The position numbers were made by a program, and so were the translations under genes. The notes under the pieces are model-generated. The model worked only from the letters and a program-made list of their open reading frames with translations, did not search any database and was not told the origin of the DNA. Below, in pieces: positions 23,701-35,700 of a stretch of 64,000 bases of DNA. Origin of the DNA: Limnephilus marmoratus (Eukaryota > Arthropoda > Insecta > Trichoptera > Limnephilidae). Where the stretch lies: contig OU862913.1 in NCBI GenBank assembly GCA_917880885.1, positions 43,619,460-43,683,459 of the forward strand, read 5' to 3'. Position 1 is the first letter of the stretch, and each line of letters begins with the position of its first letter.

Positions 23701-26700
23701 AATAGAAGAGTAAATTCGTCACTACAATAGAAATTAATAAGTAAAATCACAACATTTAGGCACTAACAAATTTTTCTGACACCCCGCCATAAAAAACACA
23801 CCGGGCTATGTTCATCGCGGTGCCGTTGAGAAGGCGCGCCAATAATGCCCCAGGCGGAGAAACATTAAAACAACATTGTTTCCTAGGAAATTAAAACCAT
23901 TTGCAATGTTGTCAGATCTTAATGCATTTTAACAGCGTGACCACGCAAGAAACGTTATTAGTAACAAATTGGGATCTAGCGTACACAAGGTTTATTTATG
24001 TTATTGCAATAATACAGTTAATCGGTCGCGCTGTGGTTTTTTTTTAGTAAGGCTGATTATGTTTAAGGAGGAAGTATTGGTTTAGATGTCTTAAATACGA
24101 AAAATTTAGAAACACACTTTTTTGGACACGAGACATGCTTGCTGAAGTCCCCGGCATTGCCCGGACTATTAGCGCATTTTGTGTGGATGTGGGAAAGTAA
24201 TTATGTTTTATTTTATTATTTGAAAAACTTTCTAATTATAATAACTTTTGAAGGGTATTCGCATTTTTTTTTGGTTATCTCCTACCTTTTTAATAGTTTC
24301 AAATTCAGAAAGATAGCATTCAATAATATTTGAAAAAAGTTCGTTCAAGACAATATTATTGTTATTGAAATGTGAAATATGAGATCGACGAAAATGACTT
24401 CAATATAAGAGGTCTCGGTAGCAGTATTGTTTAAGGCGTTTGTCACAGTTAGACAAGAGATCCTGGGTTCGAGTCCCAGTTGTGACCATTATAAGTTTAA
24501 TTTTACAAATAGGAACTTTTGTGGAAAAACCAAACATGCGATTAAGTAGGTCCCAACCAATGATACAATATATAAAATTGGAATTAGAGTAGTACTAGTT
24601 ATTAAAAAAGTACAAACTATTTTCAATTAAACCTACCTCTATCTGTAACTGCGGTTCAATGAACTCTAAGACTTTTGCTATGAATTTAAGTATCATTTAA
24701 AACAATTGAAACCAAAAGTGGGAAAAATACAAACATGTGATTAAGTAGGTACCTACTTATCCCGTGATTTTCCACAGGTCTGCGCTAGGTATTCAAATAC
24801 TAATTTCGGTTGGGCTTCTTTTTTACATTAGCTCCACACTAGACGCCCTGAGGAAAATAATTTCCCTCAGGGCCTATTTCATCTTGGGGGATGCTGTGTG
24901 GAGGGCTTTTTTAAGGGACGGAAGAAGAGTATGGTCTGAGAAGGAAATGGGTATGAATGTGGGGGTCAGTGTGTCCAGGAGTGACGGGCGTATGAATCCA
25001 TCTCTGCAACTGCGGTGCAAGGCGATTGGTTGAGGGATTCTGGATGGAGAGTTCAAAATACCTCCTCAACCAGTCTCTCTCGATCCGGCCCACCACGCAG
25101 CAGGTGTTTCAGCAAAATACCTCCTCAACCAGTCTCTCTCGATCCGGCCCACCACGCAGCAGGTGTTTCAGCAAAATACCTCCTCAACCAGTCTCTCTCG
25201 ATCCGGCCCACCACGCAGCAGGTGTTTCAGCAAAATACCTCCTCAACCAGTCTCTCTCGATCCGGCCCACCACGCAGCAGGTGTTTCAGCAAAATACCTC
25301 CTCAACCAGTCTCTCTCGATCCGGCCCACCACGCAGCAGGTGTTTCAGCAAAATACCTCCTCAACCAGTCTCTCTCGATCCGGCCCACCACGCAGCAGGT
25401 GTTTCAGAAAATTTCCATTTTACATTAATTTAAAAAACTTTCTTTTTATAATATTTTTTTAAGGATATTTTTTATATTTTTTTTAATTGTTTCCAATTCA
25501 AAAATTCAATAAGATGGGAAAAAATTAGTTGAAGATAATATTGTTCATTTTGAAATTTCAAATATGAGATTAACAAAAATTACTTCAAAATGAGAGGTCT
25601 CCATAGCCGAATAGGTTAAAGCATTTTTCTTAGTTAGACGAGAGATCCTGGGTTCGAGTCCCAGGTGCGATCAATATCTTTTAATTTTTCTGTCTTTTCC
25701 AGGTTTTGTATAAGTTTTTAAAATACTCTTTTATCAATTAAATAATTTTCCATTTACTTTGAACCACGGCGTGAAAAATTTCATTATTCTCGGATTAAAA
25801 CAGTAGGTTGGAATAAAAATTAAGCCCGCTGTCCGCCCACCACAGACACTCTCCTTTATATAATGTATAACTATATATGTAGAAACAATATTTTGTTTCT
25901 CGGCTTAAGTCATTTACTACTCTGTTTTACATGTAGTTATTTTTTACACTAAAGAATGACTCCAGAATAGTAAGTTATTTTACGGGTTGCAAAATTAGTA
26001 GGCCGACAAAAAAAACTGATTTAGATTATATACAGGGTGTTAAGGGACGTACTTGACTTTCTTTAACCAGTGATTCCTGACATTATTTGGAGTAAAAAAT
26101 GTTAATGAAATTTTGGTCTCCGGTGACTTTTTTGACGACTTTTTTTTCTAAAAATTTTTTTAAAAATCAAAAAAAAAAAAATCTTCCGCATGTCGTCACT
26201 GGTCACTCAGCCAGGTGTCCGACGAACCCCTTACCCCACCTCCAACTTTTTAACCGTTTTTTTATGTTTTTTTGAAAAAATAAAAAAAAAAACATCAAAA
26301 ATGTCACCGGAGACCACAATTTCATTTAATTTTTTTACTCCAAATGTTGTCACGAATACTGGATAAAGTAAGTCAAGTACGTCCCTTAACACCCCGTATA
26401 CACAGTTTCTCGCTCTTACCACGAGATTCCGAACACCGTGTTTATTTGTAAATAGCATTAGATAAATAGCAATATATCATATTTAATAAAGAATTTAGCT
26501 CCTTACAAAGAATCTCTGTAATACATTTCTGAATATAATATGGCGGGCTCGGGTGCAGATAGTGGCAACCCTCATTTTCTTAGTTTCGTGATTTTTTTTT
26601 TTTTTTTGCAAAATACAAATAATTTTAATTTTTGGACACAATTTCGTCTCAGTTAGACGAGAGATCCTGGGTTCGAGTCCCAGTTGCCCCCGTTATCTAT

Positions 26701-29700
26701 AATTTTATCTGTTTCTCGTTGTTTTTCATATTTCGTTTAGATTTTTAGTATTCTCTTCTTCTTCAATGAAGTTAAAATGTTTATTGAATTAGAAATAGCA
26801 GTATTTATAAAAATCAACATTATTTTTATAAAACCTTATTAGGCTTCACAAAAATACTACAATTACATTAATTAATAGATCCAATCTATCAGGACATAAA
26901 TATTATGAAAGTTTTGGATAATACGAGTAGCTACACTTTTTTAGACCTACTTTTTTTTTAGTATTATTTAAATGGTAAATTTCGAAATTGAAGAAAAATT
27001 TAATAATTATTATTTTTTATTTCTATATTCTCTGTAAAAACGTGTGAAGAAGTCGATTTCAAATACTTTTAGAACATTATTTGAGAGATATTTTTTAAAT
27101 TCAGCACAAGAGTCCCAAAGGCTAATTTGGTGAAAACATAAACACGGTTTTTTGACTGCTATTTTGTAACGCCTTGTAAGGCGCAGCCTTTTTACTATTT
27201 TTTCCTCCGTGAGGTGCAATCTAATGAGTGATGAAATGTAAAGTTTATGTAAACATTTTATGGCAGCCTCCTTGGTCGAATGGTAAAGCTCTCGTCCACC
27301 AAACCAAAAGTTGCGGGATCAAATTCCGACGTGTGCTAATAAATTTTAATTTATTAATTAATATTATTTCACAATTAATTAATTAGAAACAATATGCAGT
27401 ATATTTGCGATATGTTCCAGGGTGAAAAATACTCTTAGTACCTACCGCCCTGGTAAAAGACCAATTCAACATTAATAATTTGAAAATTTGCTTGTAATGT
27501 CTTAAGCCGTATTTGGTGACCAGATCTGAATTCCCACGTTATTCCCCACCTACTTCTTCCCCATCTCCTTCCCCTCTCCTCCGCCTTTAATCTCAAAACA
27601 TTCTCCAATTGGGGTTGTCATAGTCTCACTTGCTTCAAACGGGAGCAGTTGGGACTCTTGTGCGATATTAATATTATTTTTTTATTATTTTTTAAATCAC
27701 TCTATATTTTGCTGAGCGTAAAAAAGTCAAATTTTAACTCAGCCTTTGTGCTTTTGATCTGTCTGTATTTTTTTGTACGTTCCGTTTCCGGTTGGACGTG
27801 ATAATCTGAAGAAAGTGTGGAAAAAGAATTGTTTCCCAGATAGTGACGCTTCTTTGGATGAATAATATAATTTATTATTAAAAATGATTTTAAAAGTTAC
27901 GATAAATAAATTACTTTTTTGGACACGAAACACGCTTGCTGAAGTCCCCGGCATTGCCCGGACTTAACGCATTCTGTATTCTTGAAAGCGTTTGTTTCAG
28001 TTTTTTTTTTACATTAGCTCCACACAGGAGGCACCGAGGAAAACAATTTCCCTAGGGGCCTATGTCATCTTTGAGGATCCTGTGTGGAGTGTTTTTTAAG
28101 GGAAAGGAAGGAGAAGAAGATATGGGAAGGAAAAAAGGTATGAGGGGTGGGTAGGAATCTGGGGGTCAGTGTGGACAGGAGTGACGTACGTATGAATCTA
28201 TTCCTCACACTGCGGTGCAAGGCAAAGGGTCGGGAGAATCCTGCTGGAAAGGTCAAAAGGTCTCCCTCAATCATTCTCCTCCGATCCAGCCCGCCACGCA
28301 GTGGTTGGGCAAACGTATCCGCCTCCAAAACCTAGACAAACCTTATCCCATGAACCCGGGCACCCCTGCTAATCAATAAATGGTTCCCGGGGCGGCGGTA
28401 CCCATACCCGCCTCCCAAATTGTTAATTGTTAGACAAGAGATCCTGGGTTCGAGTCCCAGTTGTGACCTTTTTTTTATTTTTTTTTTTTATTATTTATTT
28501 TATATATTTAATAATATTATTATCCCATGTATAAAAACAGTTTATTATAAACAAGTTCTGCTTCTGCTTCGTAATTATTATTATGAGTTTCAGCTGTTTC
28601 GCCCTCTGAAGGCATTATCAAACTGTGGTTGTACCACCTACAGACGATGTATTTATGTCATTTCTAGACAGTTAGGTACTTATGATGACAAAATGAATAG
28701 CTTTTTATTTTTATTACCTGTCTCCCTAAACTTTTAAGTAAAATGACTGAAATAACTATAAATGGTTAAGTTTCCCAATTACTGGCTTGTTTAAATTTGA
28801 CTGAAGGTCGTTAATTATTCCATAAAATAAACCCTTGATGATTCTTCAGGATTTACCTTATAATACAATTGATATTTGAAATGGTAATCATTATGCTCTT
28901 GGATAACCCACGTTGACTCATGTATTTACTTGATAGCACAGTTAGGTATTTGGACTGAGTTTAAAAATATCTAAAAGGGGCGAGCGAATTATATTTGTTT
29001 GTTCATTAATTAAAATAGTTTTCTGATTATTAGAGTTTTTATTAATTTCTAACTGCTCTAACAGATTGAGTTTGCGTCCTTTATTTTGTAAGTGCAACTG
29101 CAAATAATAAACCATTTCCGTTTATCATTCAAAATTGATTTCTTAAGCTGTATTTGGTGACCAGATCTGAATTCCCAGGTACTTCCCCACCTACCTCTTC
29201 CCCATCTAATTTGCCTTTCCACCACCGTAAGTCTCACAACAATTATTGAAAAAATTAAAAACACACTTTTTTAGTGTCTAGAATTACTTGCTGAAGTCCC
29301 CGGCATTGCCAGGGCTTTACGCATTTTTTACCTTTTTTATTTGAAAAACTTTCTTTTTATAATAATTCTTTTATTTCTTACCCAAAAAAATATTTTCTGG
29401 TTAATCCTGCCATTTTTAATGTAACCAATTAAAAAAATAGCATCTGATAATTTTGAAAAAAAATATTTAGAAGATAATATTGTTCATTCTGAAATTTTAA
29501 AGATAAGATTGACAAGAATGACTTCCAAATGAGATGTCTCAGTTGTCGAATTTGTTAAAGCATTTGTCTCGTTCCTGGGTTGGAGTCCCAGTTGTGACCA
29601 TTATCTTTATATTTTTCTGTGTCTTGTTCTTTTTTGCTTTTGAGTTAATTTTTTTGTATTCTATTTCTTTTCAATGAAGTAGGTAAATATCCTTTTATTT

Positions 29701-32700
29701 TGAACCACGGCGTGGGAAATTTTATTAATCTCGGAATAAAACGCTAGATTTGTATATAAAATAATGCCACACCGCCCGCCCGCTATAGACACTCTCCTTT
29801 ATATAATGTACTATTATATAGAAACACTATTTGTTTCTCCTGTAAAGTCTCCAAATGGACTTTAACTACTCTATTTTAATTGTAGTTATTTTTTACATTA
29901 AAGAACGACATCAGAATAGTCGATTAAAAAAGAAAACTGATTTAGTTAATATATACACAGTTTCTCGCTTGTACCACGAGTTTCAGAACACCGTGTTTAT
30001 TTGCGAATAGCATTACAACCAACACGCTATATATTATGGTAATGAAGAATTTAGTTCCTTACAAAGATTCTCTGTAATATGTTTCTGAATATAATATGAA
30101 GGACTTCGGCGCAAATAGTGTTAACCCTCATTTTCTTAATTTCGATATTTTTTTTTAACTTTTACCTAATTCATCAAGAAAAATGCAAATAATTTTAATT
30201 TTTGGACAAAAATTTCGTCTCGGTTAGACGACAGATCCTGGGTTCGAGTCCCAGTTGCCCCATTATCTATAATTTTATCTGTTTCTTGTTCTTTTTCATA
30301 TTTCGTTTAAATTTTTAGTATTCTCTTCTTCTTCAATGAAGTTAAAATGTTTATTAAATTAGAAGCAGCAGTATTTAAAAAAAAACATTATTTTTTTTAT
30401 AAAACCTTATTACGCTTCACAAAAATAATAAATATACATTAATTTATAAATCCAATCTCTCAGGATATATAATATTATGTAAGTATTGGATAATACGAGT
30501 AGCTACACTTTTATAGTCCTTCTTTTTTTCAGTATTATTTAAATGAGTAAATTTCGAAATTGTAGAAAAATTTGATAATTATTATTTTAAATTTCTATAT
30601 TCTCTGTAAAAACGTGTAAAGAAGTCGATTTCAAATAGTTTTAGAACATTATTTGAGAGATATTTTTTAAATTCAGCACAAGAGTCCCAAAGGCTAATTT
30701 GGCGAAACATAAACACGGTTTTTTGACTAACGTTTTTTGTAACGCCTTGTAAGGCGCAGCCTTTTTACAATTTTTTCTTCCGTGAGGTGCAATCTAATGA
30801 GTGATGAAATGTAAAGTTTATGTAAACATTTTATGGCAGCCTCCTTGGTCGAATGGTAAAGTTCTCGTCCACCAAACCAAAAGTTGCGGGATCAAATCCC
30901 AGCGTGTGCTAATAAATTTTATCTTATTAAATTGAAATTAAAACAATATTTTTTAACTTATTTCCACATATTTATTTAACCAGTACCGGTTTCATCCTGT
31001 TATGGACATCTTCAGGCTGGCAATTGACATTCTTTTGTTAGAGAATAAAATTGAATAAAATTTGGTAGGTAGGTACACAATATTAGAGTAGGTACATATG
31101 TTTTGGTGATTACATTAAATATGAATTTTTATAAAATTTGGTAGGTAGGTACACAATATTAGAGTAGGTACATATGTTTTGGTGATTACATTAAATATAA
31201 ATTTTTATAAAATTTGGTAGGTAGGTATACAATATTAGAGTAGGTACATATGTTTTGGTGATTACATTAAATATAAATTTTAAAAATTTTTGTTTGTTTT
31301 GGTGATTACATTAAATATAAATTTTAAAAATTTTGGTTTTGATTTCTTACATAGGAGAAATTTAGAAACACCTTTTTGGATACGAGACATGCTTACTGAA
31401 GTCCCCGGCATTGCCCGGACTTAACGCATTTTGTGTGGATGTGGGAAAGTAATTTTTATTTAATTTTTTTATTTGAAAAACTTTCTAATTATAATAACTT
31501 TTGAAGGGTATTCGCATTTTTTTTGGTTATCTTCTACCTTTTTAATAGTTTCAAATTCAGAAAGATAGCATTCAATAATATGGGAAAAAAGTTAGTTGAA
31601 GACAATATTATTGTTATTGAAAAGTGAATTATGAAATTGACGAAAATGACTTCAATATAAGAGGTCTCGGTAGCTGTATTGTTTAAGGCGTTTGTCTCAG
31701 TTAGACAAGAGATCCTGGCTTCGAGTCCCAGTTGAAACCATTATCTTTTAATTTTTATGTGCCTTGTTCTTTTAAATTTTTCGTTAAGATTTTTAGTATT
31801 CTCTTCTTCTTCAATGAATGAACCACGGCGAAAATATTTTGAACCACGGCGTGCAAAATTTCATCATTCTCGGAATAAAACGCGAGATTGGTATAAAAAA
31901 TATAGCCAGGCTGCCCGCCACAGACACTCTCCTTTATACAATGAATAATTATATAGAAACAGTATTTTATCTCTCCTAGTCAACTAAAAATACAATAGTA
32001 GGATGAAGTAGGTCCCAACCAATGATATAATATATGAAATTGGTATAAGAGTAGTACTAGGTATTAAACAAGGACAAACTAATTTGATTTATACCTACCT
32101 CTATCAGTAACTGCGGTTCAATGAACTCTAAGACTTTTGCTATTGAATTAAGTATCATTTTAAACAATTGAAACCAAATGTGGGAAAAATCCAAACATGT
32201 GATTAAGTAGGTACCTACTTATCCCGTGATTTTCGGTATTCAAATACTAATTTCGGTTGGGCTTCTTTTTTTACATTAGCTCCATACTGGACGCCCTGAG
32301 AAAAATAATTTCCCTCAGGGCCTATTTTAGGCGATGCTGTGTGGAGGGCTTTTTTAAGGGAAGGAAGAAGAGTACGGTCTGAGAAGGAAATGGGTATGAA
32401 TGTGGGGGTCAGTGTGTCCAGGAGTGACGGGCGTATGAATCCATCCCTTCAACTGCGGTGCAAGGCGATTGTTTGAGGGATTCTGGATGGAGAGTTCAAA
32501 ATACCTCCTTAACCAGTCTCTCTCGATCCGGCCCACCACGCAGCAGGTGTTTGAGCAATTTTCCATTCTAAATTAATTTAAACAACTTTCTTTTTACAAT
32601 TACTTTTGAAGGATATTTTCTACCTTTTTTTAAACGACTTCGAAAAGGAGGAGGTTCTCAATTCGAGTGTATTTTTTTTTTTTTAATGTTTGTTACCTCA

Positions 32701-35700
32701 GAACTTTCGACTCGGTGAACCGATATTGATGATTCTTTTTTTATTTGAAAGCTGGTGCTTCCTGTGTAGTCCCATTTTAATTTTATCTAGTTCTGACAAT
32801 GGCATCCATGAGAAAATCATATAAGTCTTAAATTTGCATCAAGTATGTGTGCGACAAATGGACGAATAACTCAATATCACGCCAACCGATTTCGATGATT
32901 CTTTTTTTACTGGAAAGGATGTACTTCAAGGGTAGTTTGATGAGAGTTTAGTTAGGTTCTGATTATGGGATCCATGACAAAGTAACGTAACTCTCCAATT
33001 CTGAAGAACAAATTTACGATACTCGGCCGAATCTTAATCGAATTAGTTAGTGTACTTCAGATTCACTTAAAATCAAAAAATAAACAAAATTTTTAACAAA
33101 ACAAAAAAACGACTTCAAAAAATGCACTAAAAAGTAAAAAAATAATTTCGTATTCTTCTACAACTTTATAATCAACTTACCTTTTCTACTCATCAATATG
33201 TAGGTACGATTGTTATTTTTGGAGTCGGTGTCAACCAAGGTACCCGCGGCCCGGCGTGTTCACTTGACAGCTCCTCTCCCGCCGACACCGACTCCAAAAA
33301 TAACAATCGTACCTACATATCGATGAGTAGAAAAGGTAAGTTGATTATAAAGTTGTAGAAGAATACGAAATTATTTTTTTACTTTTTCGTGCATTTTTTG
33401 AAGTCGTTTTTTTGTTTTGTTAAAATTTTTGTTTATTAATTGTTTCCAATTCAAAAATCCAATAATAAAGACATAAATTAGTTGAAGATAATTTTGTTCA
33501 TTCTGAAATTTGAAATATGAGATCGCCAAAAATTACTTCAAAATGAGAGGTCTCCATAGCGGAATTGGTTAAAGCATTCGTCTCAGTTAGACGAGAGCTT
33601 CTGGGTTCGAGTCCCAGTTGCCACCATTATCCTATAATGTTTCTGTTTCTTGGACTTTTTCATATTTCGTTTAGATTTTTAGTATTCTCTTCCTTTTCAA
33701 TGAAGTTGATTAAATTAGAGGCAGTAGTATTTTATAAAATCAATATTTAAAAATAAAAAAATTCATGCAAGTATATTTCTCAAAGAACCTTTATTACACT
33801 TCACAAAAATAAAATAATGACATTAATTTATAAATCCAATCGGTCAGGACATATAATATTATGAAAGTATTGGAAGAGAGGTACACTTTTTTCCTCCGTG
33901 AGGTGCAATCTATGGAGTGATAATATGTAATGCTTGTGTCAACATTTTATGGCGGCCTCCGTGGTCAAGTGGTAAGGCTCTCGACTAACAAAGCAAAAGT
34001 TGCGGGTTCAAATCCCGGCTGCGCTAATAAATTTAAATTCATTAGTGTTATTTCGCAATTAATTAAATACAAATAATAAGTCGTATATTAGCGGTACATT
34101 CCAGAGTGGATAATAATACTCTCAGTATCACCCTGGTGAAAGACCACCATTCAATATTGAAACTTTGCTTGAAATAGCTTTAGCTGTGTTTAGTAACCAG
34201 ATCTGAATTGCCAGATACTTCCCCAATTACCTCTTCCCCTCCCTTCCCCTCCCCGCCATATTCCCACTATCTCACTTGCTCCAGACGGGAGCAGTTAGGA
34301 CTTTTATGCGGTTCTCACAATTTTTGTAAACATTTTTTTTGAGCGTAACTAAGTGCTATTTTAATTTCACCGTTTTGCATTTCGTCACTCTGTAAATTTG
34401 TTTGTATGTTGCTTTTCCGGTTCATGGAGGCAACCGTTTCAATGGTTCAGTAAAAGTTCCCTTTTCATGTGAAAAGGTTGTGTTCATTTGGATTTTCTAT
34501 TCGCTTTTTTAAATATTATAGTAGATACCTACCTTCATATCTACCTGAGGGAAGTTTGAAAAAATAAAACTCGTTGAGATGGTGACGTTTCTTTGAATAA
34601 ATTGTTTAATGATTTATTAAAAATAATTTTTAAAATCTTACATAAAATACCTAGCTTATAATAAGTAGGCATGTATTTAGTAAGTCAGGTACGCATCATA
34701 TGTCATTACATTTGCCTGGCAACGGTGTAGGTAGCTTGAAAACAAGCTTACGGATCCGAGTGGTTAAGTGCCTACTTACAAATGTTATGTTTAAACAGGT
34801 GATTTTTGTTATGATTTATTAAATAAGAGAATATATTATTTGGACGCGAGGTCTACTTCAGAGTAAGTTGCTGAAGTCCCCGGCATTGCCCGGACTTAAC
34901 GCAAGAATTATGTTAAACGGTAATTTATTTTCCTCTATTTTTTAACATAATACATTGCAAAAATTCAATTCTAAGATAAGCCTAGCCGCCAACCCTCCAC
35001 AGACACTCTCCTTTATATAATGTATGAGTATATTGGTACAGGTTTTTTTTTTTACTTTTTGCTTATTAGCTCCACACAGGAGGCACTGAGGAAAAAACCC
35101 TCAATGTCTATGTCATCTTTGAGGATGCTGTCTCTTTAGAGGGAAAGTAAGGAGAAGCAGTTCTGGGAAGGAAAAAGGTATGAGGGGTGGGAAAGGAACC
35201 TGGGGGTCAATGGGTCCAGACTTGACGGACGTATGAATCCATCCCTACAACTGCAGTGCCAGGCGATAGGTCGAGAGAGACAGTCTCTCCCTATCCGTCC
35301 CGCCACGTAGTAGGTTGGCAAACGCATTCGCCCCCAAGACCTAGGCAAACCTCACCCCATGAACCCGGGCACCTCTGCTAAGCCAACAAACGTAGCGAAC
35401 CACTCGGGGTGATCTACGGCAGGGGTGTTGGTTATCCAAAAAACGGTTTCGGGGCGGCGATATCTATAACCGCCTCCCAAAATTGTGAAACTTGTTTCTC
35501 CTGTAAAGTCGCCAAAACGGACTTAAGTGATTTACTGCTGGAGGTAGGTACATGGTTTACTTGTCGTTATTTTAACACTGAAGGACGGAAAATAGTCAGT
35601 TATTGACGAGCTAACTACCTTCACAAAATTAGTAGGCCGACAAATAAATTGGTTTTAGATAATATACACGGTCTCCGGAAAGTCGTGGTACAAGTAGGGA

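Larger units (their letters stand above)
22619..27663 (+). repeat. composite array unit 3 (about 5.0 kb)
   Basis: Same order again: opening block, T3a (24411), satellite-like piece, SINE B (24822-25412), T3b (25596), 'CACAGACACTCTCC' block, T3d (26644), SINE A. The T-c block and the middle SINE A are deleted. Two MITEs are specific to this unit. Confidence 0.75.
27664..34320 (+). repeat. composite array unit 4, enlarged and rearranged
   Basis: Opening block (27664-27980), SINE B (28003-28420), T remnant (28430), a unique stretch (28480-29130), a SINE A body piece, then T4c, T4d, SINE head, Penelope-like piece, T4a (31663), SINE B, a palindromic element, T4b (33549) and SINE A. The order is a shuffled version of units 1-3. 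Confidence 0.65.

Noticed and set aside
25015..25433. Three overlapping repetitive open frames with SLSRSGPPRS-type repeats
   Set aside because: A 59-bp tandem repeat keeps all frames open. The unit is SINE B sequence and the period is not a multiple of three.
11646..33625. Calling the tRNA-Thr-like segments functional tRNA genes
   Set aside because: C at position 33, imperfect acceptor stems, repeated truncations and co-duplication with transposons argue for repeats. I annotated them as tRNA-like only.
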